A DNA stretch of 64,000 nt, from the NCBI GenBank assembly GCA_017656185.1, contig JACDOK010000006.1, positions 1 through 64,000 on the forward strand. The letters run 5' to 3'. The position numbers were made by a program, and so were the translations under genes. The notes below the pieces were generated by a model. It was given only the letters and a program-made list of their open reading frames with translations, was not told where the DNA came from and made no database searches. This document shows positions 8,470 to 18,359 of the stretch, piece by piece (positions within the stretch are counted from its first letter, which is position 1; every line of letters begins with the position of its first letter). The stretch is from Peptococcaceae bacterium (GTDB taxonomy: Bacteria > Bacillota > Desulfotomaculia > Desulfotomaculales > JACDOK01).

Positions 8470-9435
8470 TTAAACCTTAACGTCAAGAGAAACATACCGT
8501 ATCTCATCTGTAGTCTTGAGAAGATCAAAAACCGATCTGACCTGCCGTAAGCCTACCCGGAAATCCCCTACCCGGAACCCGGCCTCGGCCAAGGCAGCCT
8601 GCAGTTCCGGCAGCGCATTTTCAAGAACCCTCGCGAAGCGGTCATCAGAAGGTACTATTTCACCGGAAAGCTCCCGGTTCTCATACTGCAGTACAACCCA
8701 TAAGCCCCCTAAAACCCGGTTTTCCAAGTCCAGCACGATCCTTAATGGGCCATCCGTATTTTCGGAGGCATCACCGTTACCCCCGTAACGCTGCAAAAAC
8801 ACGCGTCCTTGCAAGCGCTCACCGCCGCTTAAAAACAGAGCCAGCAGACTTTCCGTCCCCGAGTGGGCCTCTTGAGACCCGTTTAATATCGCCTGCCCCT
8901 CCGGTTCGGCTCGTTCATCTCCTAAAACAAACCTGAGCACCTTTTGCAAGGCACCGGCCTCGGAAGTAACGTTCAGGCTTCTCAACCACACCTGGGCCTG
9001 CCAAAAGGCCTCCCGCTCGTCAGGGGGTAATGCGGCACCCTCACGCAGCATCCGGCGTACCCACTCCGCATCAACCGGCTGCTGTCGCAGTAAGAGCTGC
9101 TGCACGATAAAGGCGCTGTCGCGTCCGGGAGGCAGCCCCAGGAGCTTGACAATGTCCCGAGCGGTCATACCATCCCTGCCGGGTGCGTCTCCTGCTCGCC
9201 GTACTCTAATTTCGCCATGGGATACATCCTCGATGAGAGCCCAAAATGATGTACCGGGCTGTGAAGGCAAGTGTCCCTGAGCCCGCATCAGTTTGCCGGC
9301 CAGGCTGACGATCCCGCCGCCAATGCCGCGTTCTACCAATGTCAATCGTACTACCTGTCCCGGACCCAACCAGCGAGGCGCGGTAAACCCCGCTCCCTTA
9401 CTCCCCGATACCGGTTTTAAGGGCTGCATCAACAA
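8470..9435 (-). CDS. FliK/YlqG-like protein (C-terminal flagellar hook-length control-like domain)
   Basis: Position upstream of the ylqH-like gene; C-terminal LVVLQYENRELSGEIVPSDDRFARVLENALPELQAALAEAGF resembles Flg_hook. Confidence 0.55.
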   Translation of the reverse strand: MLMQPLKPVSGSKGAGFTAPRWLGPGQVVRLTLVERGIGGGIVSLAGKLMRAQGHLPSQPGTSFWALIEDVSHGEIRVRRAGDAPGRDGMTARDIVKLLGLPPGRDSAFIVQQLLLRQQPVDAEWVRRMLREGAALPPDEREAFWQAQVWLRSLNVTSEAGALQKVLRFVLGDERAEPEGQAILNGSQEAHSGTESLLALFLSGGERLQGRVFLQRYGGNGDASENTDGPLRIVLDLENRVLGGLWVVLQYENRELSGEIVPSDDRFARVLENALPELQAALAEAGFRVGDFRVGLRQVRSVFDLLKTTDEIRYVSLDVKV

Positions 9436-9611
9436 ACCTCACCCCCACAACGCCAGGCCGGCAGCAACTACCAATATCTTCTCCCCGGGCCGTAAGTTTC
9501 CTCCCGGGAGAATTCCCATTCTCAACGAACGCAACGATATGTCTTGCAGTATATCCACTAGTCAATTAAACTAAATATGAGCTATAAAGTATGCGGCCGG
9601 GAGGTAATTAT

Positions 9612-10079
9612 ATGCAGAGCATTGCCGCTTTTCTACCCCCTATCCCAGTGGTAATAGTCTACACGCTGCTTTTATTATGGGTTTTGGCTCTTATCGCCGC
9701 CAGTCGTATTATCAAGTACCCTTTGTGGGCCGTGGCGTTATCGCTGATGATCCTGACCCTATTTACCGGAACGGCTTACTGTGAACAGCAGATACTGTAC
9801 AAAGACCGGGGACAAGCGATCCTAAAAGAAATTCCCTTTGAAAAATATAACGTAAAGGACATTAACCTTATTAGCGGCCGAAACTGGGCTAACTTTACCA
9901 TTGTGGCTGAAGATATGACTGCACACGTGGAAAAAGCAGAGTATAAAATTGATAAGGAAACAGAAAAGCCTTACGCTAAAGCCAGAAAACTTGATCGTGA
10001 CCTGCCTGTGGAGGAGGGAGGTTTGAAGGCCGGGTTTTATAAGGTCACATTGTATCTGCCGCCGGATTACAAACAGTAG
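9612..10079 (+). CDS. Hypothetical membrane-anchored/exported protein
   Basis: Two hydrophobic N-terminal segments; RBS GGGAGG upstream of ATG 9612. Confidence 0.6.
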   Translation: MQSIAAFLPPIPVVIVYTLLLLWVLALIAASRIIKYPLWAVALSLMILTLFTGTAYCEQQILYKDRGQAILKEIPFEKYNVKDINLISGRNWANFTIVAEDMTAHVEKAEYKIDKETEKPYAKARKLDRDLPVEEGGLKAGFYKVTLYLPPDYKQ

Positions 10080-10107
10080 AGATCTGGTCGAGATTTATAG
10101 AATATTC
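10076..10107 (+). repeat. 11-mer GTAGAAATCCG-type tandem repeat overlapping the stop codon of 9612..10079
   Basis: cagTAGAGATCTGGTCGAGATTTATAGAATATTCG; matches the repeat at 25285..25325. Confidence 0.55.
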
Positions 10108-10165
10108 GGTTGAATATGCGATGAAATATACAATTGTTTTCTCTTAGGCATTCCTTTAGGGTCAA

Positions 10166-10189
10166 CGGGAGGGTTGCAAACCCTCCCTT
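10166..10189. terminator. Intergenic hairpin/possible terminator
   Basis: GGGAGGGTTgcaaACCCTCCC. Confidence 0.6.
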
Positions 10190-10209
10190 AACATTCTATA
10201 TAAGAGAGA

Positions 10210-10842
10210 TTATCTGGTAGGAAATAAGATGAAGATGCTTACCGTCCACAGGGCGTGGGATATGATCAGGGGAACAATGCTTCTTTCCCTCATAAAGATA
10301 TAACCCCAGAAAAGACCGGCTACCAAAGCCGCCATAACGAGCATGAAGTTACCCGAAATAGCATGCACCCCGCCGTAAATGGCGGCCCCCAAGATCCAGC
10401 CGGGCACCGGTCCCAACTTCTGGTCCAACCAGCGCTGCAAAAAGCCGCGCCAGTAGATCTCCTCCGCGGGGCTTGTTACAAAGAGCAGTATCAAAGCAAT
10501 CAGCCAGACCTGGTTTTGGGAGCGGAGATCGTAAATGGACGATACCTGCGGCGGCGCAAAACTGAAGAGCATTGCCGACAGGGTATCACCCAGCCAGAAA
10601 ATAGCATACAGCACCGCCACCGACAGCACGCCCAACAAAACAGCTCTGGGGTTGACTTCTTCCCTGGTAAAAGGAGCACCATAAAAGATAACCGAAAGCA
10701 CCGCCAGTGTGGCAGCCGCTACAGCCATGGAATACCAAAAATTAAACAATTGTAAACCAAAAATCACATACCAAAAAATAGCCGCCAGTATTACTGTAAA
10801 TAACGCGGGTCTATTGTTAATACGCCGTTCCCTAGTCAGCAA
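10210..10842 (-). CDS. CPBP-family intramembrane glutamic endopeptidase (CAAX protease-like)
   Basis: PAEEIYWRGFLQRWL (EExxxR), GGVHAISGNF, ISHALW motifs. Confidence 0.88.
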   Translation of the reverse strand: MLTRERRINNRPALFTVILAAIFWYVIFGLQLFNFWYSMAVAAATLAVLSVIFYGAPFTREEVNPRAVLLGVLSVAVLYAIFWLGDTLSAMLFSFAPPQVSSIYDLRSQNQVWLIALILLFVTSPAEEIYWRGFLQRWLDQKLGPVPGWILGAAIYGGVHAISGNFMLVMAALVAGLFWGYIFMRERSIVPLIISHALWTVSIFILFPTR

Positions 10843-10853
10843 AAGATTACCTC

Positions 10854-11750
10854 CTAAAGCCAGATGGCTACCAGAATACCAAGAGCGAACAGGGTGCCAA
10901 ACTGAAAGTGAAATTGCGCCGCTTTTTGTTCCAGAGTCTCAATAGAAGCCCAATCCCCAACCAGCCCTTGCCGCGCCTGTTTAAAAATCTTAACAGCCTC
11001 GGGTACGGCCAATAAGATGCTTAAAATCGTCCAAACCGGCAATATTCCGAAGGCTACCAAAACAACCACACAGGCAAACGGCAAGATATTAAGCAGGTAG
11101 TATAATTTAATACCGTTCTGGCGACCCGTGAAAATAGCCCCCGTCTTAACACCCGCCTTTATATCGTGCTCCAGATCCCGCAAATCATTGGAATGTAAAA
11201 TAGCCGATACTAAGAAGCCGATCGGAAGAGACACCAGTACCGCACTCCAGCTGTGAAAACCCGTTTGCACGTAATAGGACGCCCAAACCATAACCGGCCC
11301 CATGAGGAAAAATACCAGTAATGAACCAAGGCCTTTGTATTTATACGCCAAACCGCCGGTATAATGGTAACCGGCCAGAATGCCGAAAAGTCCTACCAGT
11401 AATAAAACAATACCCCGCAAAGTCATCAGGTAAATCCCTATAGCTAAAGCAAGACCAAAACAGACGAAACCCATAAATAATACCTTGTAAGGTTCGATCC
11501 AGTTTTTAATTAAGACAGGAGCAGTATTTACCCAATCTTCGGTATCTACGCCATTTTTGTAATCATAATAGGTGTTAACCAGATTGGTCCCCGCTTGAAT
11601 CAAAACTCCCCCAATCAAGGTCAACAAAAAGAGCCCCACGTTAAAATAGCCCTGGTAAGCGGCCCAAATGCCGCCCAGTGTTACCGGTACAATGGCCGCC
11701 GTAAAAGACCACGGTCTAAAGGCAATAAACCACTTGTACTTTGCGTCCAT
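10854..11750 (-). CDS. menA: 1,4-dihydroxy-2-naphthoate polyprenyltransferase (UbiA family)
   Basis: FRPWSFTAAIVPVTLGG...NLVNTYYDYKNGVD...NDLRDLEHDIKAGVKTGAI. Confidence 0.88.
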   Translation of the reverse strand: MDAKYKWFIAFRPWSFTAAIVPVTLGGIWAAYQGYFNVGLFLLTLIGGVLIQAGTNLVNTYYDYKNGVDTEDWVNTAPVLIKNWIEPYKVLFMGFVCFGLALAIGIYLMTLRGIVLLLVGLFGILAGYHYTGGLAYKYKGLGSLLVFFLMGPVMVWASYYVQTGFHSWSAVLVSLPIGFLVSAILHSNDLRDLEHDIKAGVKTGAIFTGRQNGIKLYYLLNILPFACVVVLVAFGILPVWTILSILLAVPEAVKIFKQARQGLVGDWASIETLEQKAAQFHFQFGTLFALGILVAIWL

Positions 11751-11968
11751 AGACCTAACCCCTTTCCCTAACGCTTCCTTTTTAATTTTACTGGGGCCTG
11801 GTCATTGGAACAATACTAAATACCTAATTGATAAAAACTTGGGAGCTATGGGGGGATTTCATTATGGCCATTAGGGTTAACATAGAAGCCAGGGAAGCAG
11901 AATTACCCTCGGCTACTGCCCCAAAAATAAAAAAACCGCAAATTCTTGCGGTAATTAGCTTGATAAAA

Positions 11969-12044
11969 TGGAGCTGGCGGTCGGACTTGAACCGACGACC
12001 TATGCATTACGAGTGCATTGCTCTACCGACTGAGCTACGCCAGC
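11969..12044 (-). tRNA. tRNA-Thr (anticodon CGT), CCA encoded
   Basis: GCTGGCG TA GCTCAGTCGGTAGAGC A ATGCA CTCGTAA TGCAT AGGTC GTCGG TTCAAGT CCGAC CGCCAGC TCCA folds as a full cloverleaf. Confidence 0.96.
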
Positions 12045-12120
12045 ATTTTAACAGCTAAAGTCGCATATATTATTTTACTAAGAAAGAATATACCTGTCAA
12101 TGGACTCTGTACCGCGTTAC

Positions 12121-12200
12121 CATACCCAGCAAGCAGTAAGCAGGAAGCAGCAAAAGTTCTATGCACTACTCACTGCTCACTGCTTACTCCTCACCGTTCA
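12121..12200. repeat. Degenerate heptamer (CAGTAAG/CTTACTG-type) repeat clusters in inverted arrangement
   Basis: AGCAAGCAGTAAGCAGGAAGCAGC ... CTACTCACTGCTCACTGCTTACTCCTCACCGTTCACC. Confidence 0.7.
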
Positions 12201-12465
12201 CCGCCCAAGTGTTCAATGCGATCCTTCCCTGCGGTGTAAGCCGCCATAGTATACCGTCAAACTTGACTAATCCTCTTGATTCCAAAAACTGCAGTTCGCG
12301 GCGGACGATCCACTGTGCCGGCGGAATTTCTTGGTCCGGCACGTTAATTATCTCCCATGGCTGTACCGTTACGGCATATGCCACGTCCCCCTCGTCGGCC
12401 GCAGTCACTATAGCAAGAAACTGCAATATTTCCATCTGTCTTGTTGACAGTCTATTCTGCGGCAA
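12184..12465 (-). CDS. Winged-helix-like hypothetical protein
   Basis: LSTRQMEILQFLAIV...ELQFLESRGLVKFDGILWRLTPQG. Confidence 0.55.
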   Translation of the reverse strand: MPQNRLSTRQMEILQFLAIVTAADEGDVAYAVTVQPWEIINVPDQEIPPAQWIVRRELQFLESRGLVKFDGILWRLTPQGRIALNTWAVNGEE

Positions 12466-12495
12466 ACCCCGTGCCTCCCGCTCAGGGATCAGGTC

Positions 12496-13116
12496 TTACT
12501 CCATAATTGTTTCGGAGCATGCCTTAGCAGAAACCATTTGTGCGAGATTACCCAGTGACATTGCTATGACAGCCAGTTGTTCCAAAAATTGCTCCTGCTG
12601 CCGGCCGATTTTGATGCCGTGATCCTTAATATACTTACATGCCCCGGCATAAGTATGGGCTAAATTATTAAAGGCTTTAGCACTGCCCTGCATAATCGTA
12701 ACCAGTTCCTCGCGGGCATAGCGATAAGCCTCTTCGTCCCATTCCCGGTCTCCCCACTCGTCTTCAGGCAATAAGGCTAACAGAAATTCCACTTGAGCCG
12801 CAATGTCATCCAGGGCGTCCTGGGCCCGGCGGGTTTCCCAAAACATTGCTCCCATTTGTGAAATTATTTCCTCGGGTAAAGATCCCTCGTACCTGTTTCC
12901 GTTTAAGTAGTGTATCAGCTTGCGCTGCAAACGTGCCACCGACCCGATCAGTTCCCCGCCGGCGATAACGCAGCATTTTGCCAGGTGGATCAAATCTTCG
13001 GCATCAGCTGCAAACATACTCATTGTATAAGACATCTCGTCTTTAATATAAAATTTGTTAATTGATACCACTTTATCAGCCTTGTTTCTTTTTTCAGAAT
13101 CGTCCATTAAGCACAC
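12496..13116 (-). CDS. Conserved hypothetical helical protein
   Basis: Long intact ORF co-directional with neighbours; no recognised domain. Confidence 0.5.
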   Translation of the reverse strand: MCLMDDSEKRNKADKVVSINKFYIKDEMSYTMSMFAADAEDLIHLAKCCVIAGGELIGSVARLQRKLIHYLNGNRYEGSLPEEIISQMGAMFWETRRAQDALDDIAAQVEFLLALLPEDEWGDREWDEEAYRYAREELVTIMQGSAKAFNNLAHTYAGACKYIKDHGIKIGRQQEQFLEQLAVIAMSLGNLAQMVSAKACSETIME

Positions 13117-13295
13117 CGCCTTGTGAATGTTATCTTATACACAAAACCAGTGCTAAAAACAACCTTGCCCTATTTTAAGATGTGCTTCGACACTGACCGA
13201 CCACTTCCCTTCCGGTGTCACAAAAATTGCACCCGCTCCCCAACACTCAATGGACATACAGTAGAGATCCGGTAGATATACGTAGACGACGAAAA

Positions 13296-13326
13296 GGCCT
13301 GCGCTTCAGGCGCAGGCCTTCTTATA
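13296..13326. terminator. Bidirectional intrinsic terminator hairpin
   Basis: AAGGCCTGCGCttcaGGCGCAGGCCTT. Confidence 0.7.
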
Positions 13327-13384
13327 TATACTGTACTAGTTCCTCCAAGCCCCGGGCGGGCGCGGAAACCCGCCTCTACATCCT

Positions 13385-13505
13385 CAGTGAACAGTAAGCA
13401 GGAAACAGTGAACAGTATGGGAGCCTTTGTAAGGCTCCCGCGGCATATTAGCAAGACCCTAAAGCCCTGCTTACTGCTTACTGCTTACTCCTTACTCCTT
13501 ACTTT
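13385..13505. repeat. Heptamer repeat clusters in inverted arrangement, the second overlapping the leuS stop codon
   Basis: GTGAACAGTAAGCAGGAAACAGTGAACAGT ... CTGCTTACTGCTTACTGCTTACTCCTTACTCCTTACTTTA. Confidence 0.8.
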
Positions 13506-15973
13506 ACTACCACATTCACCAGTTTTTTAGGTACGGTAATCACCTTTATGACCTTTTTCCCTTCAACCAGTTGCTTAATTTTCTCCAACCCCAGCGCTTT
13601 TTCCTCCATCTGCTTCCGCCCGATATCGGCAGGTACCACCATGCGATCCCGCACCTTACCGTTAACCTGTACCACGATCGTAATTTCTTCTTCGACCACC
13701 TGAGCAGGATCATATTCCGGCCACGGCTGGCGGTGGATACTCGTCGTATGTCCAGTCATTTCCCATAATTCTTCCGTTATAAAAGGCGCAAAGGGTGCCA
13801 GTAACAACAACAGCTTTTCTACAGCTTCCCGCAGGACGGCGGGGTCCCGGTCCACCTGCGGCAGATCACGGTACTGGTACAGGGCGTTGACCAGCTCCAT
13901 AATGGCACTGATGGCGGTATTGAACTGGAAACGTTTTTCAATATCTTCCGTAACCTTCTGAATGGTCTGGTGAGTGACCCGTCGCATCGCGCGATGAGCG
14001 CCAACAACCTTGTCCGACGGCTCGGGAGCATCTTTGAATTCATCCGCTACGCTGGCTACCAAGCGCCAAACTCTTTGCAAGAAGCGGTACGCTCCTTCGA
14101 CACCCTGATCGGACCACTCCAGGTCACGCTCCGGGGGCGCCGCGAACAGGATAAACAACCGTGTAGTGTCAGCCCCGTATTCCGCCAGAATATCTTCGGG
14201 ACTGACCACGTTACCCTTTGATTTGGACATTTTGGCGCCGTCTTTTAATACCATTCCCTGCGTCAGCAAGTTCTGGAAAGGCTCATCCACATTAATTAAA
14301 TTTATATCATAGAGGAACTTCGTAAAGAAACGGGAATAGAGCAGGTGCAGGATGGCATGTTCCACGCCGCCGATATACTGGTCAACCGGCATCCACTGAC
14401 CGGCCAGCTCGACATCCCAAGGTTTTTCTTCATTCCGGGGGCTGATATAGCGCAAATAGTACCAGGAAGAGTCAATAAAAGTATCCATGGTATCGGTTTC
14501 CCGGCGGGCTTCCCCGCCACAGGAAGGACAGGTGGTTTGGACGAACTCTTTACACTCAACCAGGGGGGACTGTCCGGTAGGTTTGAAGTCCACATCAAAA
14601 GGCAAAGTCACCGGCAGATCCTCTTCCGGCACCGGTACGGTACCACACCGGTCGCAGTAAATAATGGGAATCGGTGCTCCCCAGTAGCGCTGCCGGGAAA
14701 TTAACCAGTCACGCAACCGGAAAGTAACACGATGCCTTCCGATACCCTGTTCTTCCAGGGTGCGTGTCACGGCTCCGATGGCCTCATCGTTAGGCATACC
14801 GTTGAACGGCCCGGAGTTATCCAATACCCCCGGTCCGGTATAAGCTTCTGTCATAGCGGCAGAGTCCAGCTTTTCTCCCTCTGGCTGAATGACCACTTTT
14901 ATCGGCAACCGGTATTTTGTGGCGAATTCAAAGTCACGCTGGTCGTGTGCCGGCACCCCCATCACACAGCCGGTTCCGTATTCCAGCAGGACGTAATTGG
15001 CAATGTAAATAGGAATCTTGTCCCCGTTGAGAGGATTGGTACAGTACGTACCGATAAACAAGCCTTCTTTCTCACCCTCACCGGAAGTACGGTCGATCTC
15101 GCTCATACGGCGCGCCTTCTGTACAAACTGTTCTACCGCCTCCCGCAGATCGGGGGCCGTTAATTTTTTCACCAGTGGATGCTCCGGGGCTAAGACCATA
15201 TAAGTAACCCCGAACAGGGTATCCGGCCGCGTCGTAAAAACGGTAATTTTTTCGTCGCTGTCTACTACCGGAAAGGTAATCTCGGCGCCCTCACTACGCC
15301 CGATCCAGTTCTTCTGCATAATGCGCACTTTCTCCGGCCATCCCGACAGTTTATCAAGATCCTGCAGCAGTTTGTCCGCGTACTTGGTAATCCGCAAATT
15401 CCACTGCTCCAGTTCGCGGCGCTCCACCGTCGTTTTACAACGCTCGCAGGCCCCCTGCACTACCTGCTCGTTAGCCAGGACAGTGGCACAAGAAGGACAC
15501 CAGTTGACCGGAGCTTTGCGTTTATACGCCAGCCCTTGCTTGTAAAACTGCAGGAATAACCACTGGGTCCAGCGGTAGTAGCCGGGATGACAGGTAGCCA
15601 CCTCGCGGTTCCAATCGTAGCTGATCCCCATTTGTTTCAGCTGTGAACGCATCGCGTCAATGTTTTCCTGTGTCCACTTGGCGGGATGAATACCGTGCTT
15701 AATGGCGGCATTTTCAGCGGGTAAACCGAAGGCGTCCCAACCCATAGGGTGCAAGACATCGTAACCCTGCATGGTTTTAAAACGGGCAACCACGTCACCA
15801 ATAGCGTAGTTGCGCACATGCCCCATATGCAGTTTTCCCGAGGGATAGGGGAACATCTCCAGGCAGTAGTATTTCGGGCGGTTGGACTTATCAGGGACAG
15901 CGTACAGATCGGCAACATCCCACGCTTTACGCCACTTCTCTTCAATCCGGTTAAAATGATATCTCTCTTCCAT
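13499..15973 (-). CDS. leuS: Leucyl-tRNA synthetase
   Basis: [38 protein letters not shown]; 824 aa. Confidence 0.98.
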   Translation of the reverse strand: MEERYHFNRIEEKWRKAWDVADLYAVPDKSNRPKYYCLEMFPYPSGKLHMGHVRNYAIGDVVARFKTMQGYDVLHPMGWDAFGLPAENAAIKHGIHPAKWTQENIDAMRSQLKQMGISYDWNREVATCHPGYYRWTQWLFLQFYKQGLAYKRKAPVNWCPSCATVLANEQVVQGACERCKTTVERRELEQWNLRITKYADKLLQDLDKLSGWPEKVRIMQKNWIGRSEGAEITFPVVDSDEKITVFTTRPDTLFGVTYMVLAPEHPLVKKLTAPDLREAVEQFVQKARRMSEIDRTSGEGEKEGLFIGTYCTNPLNGDKIPIYIANYVLLEYGTGCVMGVPAHDQRDFEFATKYRLPIKVVIQPEGEKLDSAAMTEAYTGPGVLDNSGPFNGMPNDEAIGAVTRTLEEQGIGRHRVTFRLRDWLISRQRYWGAPIPIIYCDRCGTVPVPEEDLPVTLPFDVDFKPTGQSPLVECKEFVQTTCPSCGGEARRETDTMDTFIDSSWYYLRYISPRNEEKPWDVELAGQWMPVDQYIGGVEHAILHLLYSRFFTKFLYDINLINVDEPFQNLLTQGMVLKDGAKMSKSKGNVVSPEDILAEYGADTTRLFILFAAPPERDLEWSDQGVEGAYRFLQRVWRLVASVADEFKDAPEPSDKVVGAHRAMRRVTHQTIQKVTEDIEKRFQFNTAISAIMELVNALYQYRDLPQVDRDPAVLREAVEKLLLLLAPFAPFITEELWEMTGHTTSIHRQPWPEYDPAQVVEEEITIVVQVNGKVRDRMVVPADIGRKQMEEKALGLEKIKQLVEGKKVIKVITVPKKLVNVVVK

Positions 15974-16057
15974 CCGGGACCCCCTATGGTACTTAATGTA
16001 CTTAATATAACAAAAGCCTCCACCCGTAGAGGATGAGAGGCTTCTTCACTCAACTTA

Positions 16058-16132
16058 TGGTGGAGCTGGCGGGGATTGAACCCGCGACCTCTACCATGCC
16101 AAGGTAGCGCGCTCCCACTGCGCCACAGCCCC
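16058..16132 (-). tRNA. tRNA-Ala (anticodon GGC), CCA encoded
   Basis: GGGGCTG TG GCGCAGTGGGAGCGC G CTACC TTGGCAT GGTAG AGGTC GCGGG TTCAATC CCCGC CAGCTCC ACCA; includes G3:U70 identity pair. Confidence 0.96.
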
Positions 16133-16181
16133 ATCACATTTACAGATTATAAACCAGGACATTTAGAAAGTCAATACAGAG

Positions 16182-16544
16182 TTACAAATTCGCCGGTACA
16201 TCGACAACCGGCGCATCTCCCCAAAGGCGCTCCAGGTTATAAAACGCACGTTCGCTATCCAGAAACACGTGGACAACCACATCGTCATAGTCCAACAGTA
16301 TCCAGCGGCCTTCATCGTAACCTTCGCGTCGTGAGGCACGTACCCCTTCACGGCCCGCATAGTCCCGAATCCGGTCTGCGATGGCCTTGACGTGCGTTGT
16401 AGAACGCCCGCTAATAATGACAAAATAATCGCTAAATGTAGTGATTTGACTGATATCAAGAACAACGATATCGAAGCCTTTAACATCATCGGCCGCACGG
16501 ACCACCGTTTCAACTAACGCCCGGGGATCAGAAACCAATGCCAC
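16182..16544 (-). CDS. rsfS: Ribosomal silencing factor RsfS
   Basis: KGFDIVVLDISQITTFSDYFVIISGRSTTHVKAIADRI...WILLDYDDVVVHVF. Confidence 0.93.
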   Translation of the reverse strand: MALVSDPRALVETVVRAADDVKGFDIVVLDISQITTFSDYFVIISGRSTTHVKAIADRIRDYAGREGVRASRREGYDEGRWILLDYDDVVVHVFLDSERAFYNLERLWGDAPVVDVPANL

Positions 16545-16595
16545 TCCTCCTTGGTTCCGAATATCTGTATTAAATTGTGAACTTTTAGGAGTCGC

Positions 16596-16856
16596 CTAGC
16601 GATTTTCTCTCTTAGGGCGGGCCTCGTTTACGGTAATCACCCGTCCACCCAGTTCTGTACCGTTCAGGGCACTGATCATAGCATCGGCGTCCTCATCGTT
16701 TACTTCCACAAAACCAAAACCACGGGAGCGCCCGGTTTGGCGGTCAGTAATGATGCGGCTGCCCAGAACCTCCCCGTAGGCACTGAAAACCTCGGAAAGA
16801 TCCTCGGCTTTTGTGGCCCAGGGTAGGTTGCCCACGTACAAGGTACGCACTAACAC
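16596..16856 (-). CDS. RRM-family RNA-binding protein
   Basis: LYVGNLPWATKAEDLSEVFSAYGEVLGSRIITDRQTGRSRGFGFVEV (RNP2/RNP1); start likely GTG ~16856. Confidence 0.92.
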   Translation of the reverse strand: MLVRTLYVGNLPWATKAEDLSEVFSAYGEVLGSRIITDRQTGRSRGFGFVEVNDEDADAMISALNGTELGGRVITVNEARPKRENR

Positions 16857-16924
16857 ATTCACCTCGTTCCTGTTTATGATATTTGCAAATAGGGTTTCCC
16901 TAATTGCCAACTATATTCTTATAC

Positions 16925-17527
16925 CTATTTGTAAAGCCCCCTGCTGCGGATATAATCCTCTACGCTTTCGGGCAAAAGGTATTTTATGGGCCTACCCATC
17001 CGCACACGCCGGCGAATATCAGAAGAAGAAATCGCCAGGGCCGGTACCTCATGGGGGATTACCCTTTCCGCGACCCACGCCGCCGGCCGGCGCAGCATCT
17101 CCTTTAATCCCCTCATATCATAACCCGGACGCGTAACCGCGATAAAACAGCACTCCGCCAGTAAATCGCGTACCCGGTACCATGACAGAATTTGCATAAC
17201 GGCGTCCGCTCCGGTAATGAAGAAAATATCCACCGGCGCCAGCCTCGCTTTAAGCTCCCTGACCGTGTCATAAGTATAGGAAGGCCCGGGACGCTTAATC
17301 TCGAGATCCGATATTTCAAAGTACGGATTGGATGCTATCGCTAAGGAAGTCATAGCCAACCGGTGTTGCGGTGTGGAAATTTGAGCTTCGCGCTTATGCG
17401 GCGGGCAACCCGCCGGGACAAAAATTACTTTTTCCAGTTGAAACTCGAAACGGGCGCTTTCCGCAGCAACCAAATGACCGTAATGGATGGGATCAAACGT
17501 CCCGCCCATTACCCCAATTTTCCTCAA
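16925..17527 (-). CDS. nadD: Nicotinate-nucleotide adenylyltransferase
   Basis: IGVMGGTFDPIHYGHLVAAE...ISSSDIRRRVRMGRPIKYLLPESVEDYI. Confidence 0.96.
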   Translation of the reverse strand: MRKIGVMGGTFDPIHYGHLVAAESARFEFQLEKVIFVPAGCPPHKREAQISTPQHRLAMTSLAIASNPYFEISDLEIKRPGPSYTYDTVRELKARLAPVDIFFITGADAVMQILSWYRVRDLLAECCFIAVTRPGYDMRGLKEMLRRPAAWVAERVIPHEVPALAISSSDIRRRVRMGRPIKYLLPESVEDYIRSRGLYK

Positions 17528-17599
17528 TTCTCTAAACCTTCCTATTGGGAGGTTGCGATCATTATAATCTCTGTTTTATAAAAAATCAAGTTTCGTGCA

Positions 17600-18256
17600 T
17601 TATGAACCTAAAGCCGCAGCCGCCCGGTCCTTTATTGCCTGTAAAGCGCTTCTGAGCCGGTTGACTTCGGCCTGCAGTTCCGCAATGGTCTTATCCTTTT
17701 CATCGTCATCCTTAACAGGCAAATCCAGCGCTTTGGCAATACCCTCTCCTGCGGCGGCAGCGTAATTCTGCAAAAATGTTTCGTCCTTAAGCCACTTCAC
17801 ATCCTCCTGCCGGTCAATAAACAGTGTTTCCAGAAGCACTGCGGACATTCTCGTTTCACGCAGCACGTAAAAGTTGGCCGTTTTCTTCCCCCGGTCGGTT
17901 ATCCCCAACCGGCGTAAATACCCGGCAATCTCATCATGAATGATGCGGCGGTACCGTACCGTCTTCGACCCGGCAGCAGGATATATGTAACTTTCAAAAC
18001 CGGTGCCGCCCCCTGCATTGACGTGTATTGATACAAATAGTTCGCAACCCGCATCATTGGCCAATTTGGTTCTTTGCGGCAGGGTTACCGTCTCATCGGC
18101 CGTACGGGTCACCAGCAAACTGACCTTATACTTACGGTTCAAATAATTGCGCAGGTAACGGGCGATTTTCAACGTCACGTCTTTTTCCTCTAACCCGTTG
18201 CCGGTTGCACCCGGATCACCACCCCCGTGCCCGGGGTCGATACATACCTTAACCAT
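17600..18256 (-). CDS. N-acetylmuramoyl-L-alanine amidase (Amidase_3)
   Basis: VKVCIDPGHGGGDPGATGNGLEEKDVTLKIA...VSIHVNAGGGTGFESY; start ATG 18256 behind GGAGGAG. Confidence 0.92.
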   Translation of the reverse strand: MVKVCIDPGHGGGDPGATGNGLEEKDVTLKIARYLRNYLNRKYKVSLLVTRTADETVTLPQRTKLANDAGCELFVSIHVNAGGGTGFESYIYPAAGSKTVRYRRIIHDEIAGYLRRLGITDRGKKTANFYVLRETRMSAVLLETLFIDRQEDVKWLKDETFLQNYAAAAGEGIAKALDLPVKDDDEKDKTIAELQAEVNRLRSALQAIKDRAAAALGS

Positions 18257-18359
18257 ATGTCTCCTCCGAAGCGGCTTTGCTGATAGCATATGCTCCGGTG
18301 GAGAAAAGGTGATTACGATGAAGTATCAACGTGTCACTACCGTGTCACCACTGCATCAT

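Noticed and set aside
15974-16057. T-box leader for leuS
   Set aside because: Spacer after tRNA-Ala is only ~85 nt, holds a simple hairpin, and lacks the T-box sequence
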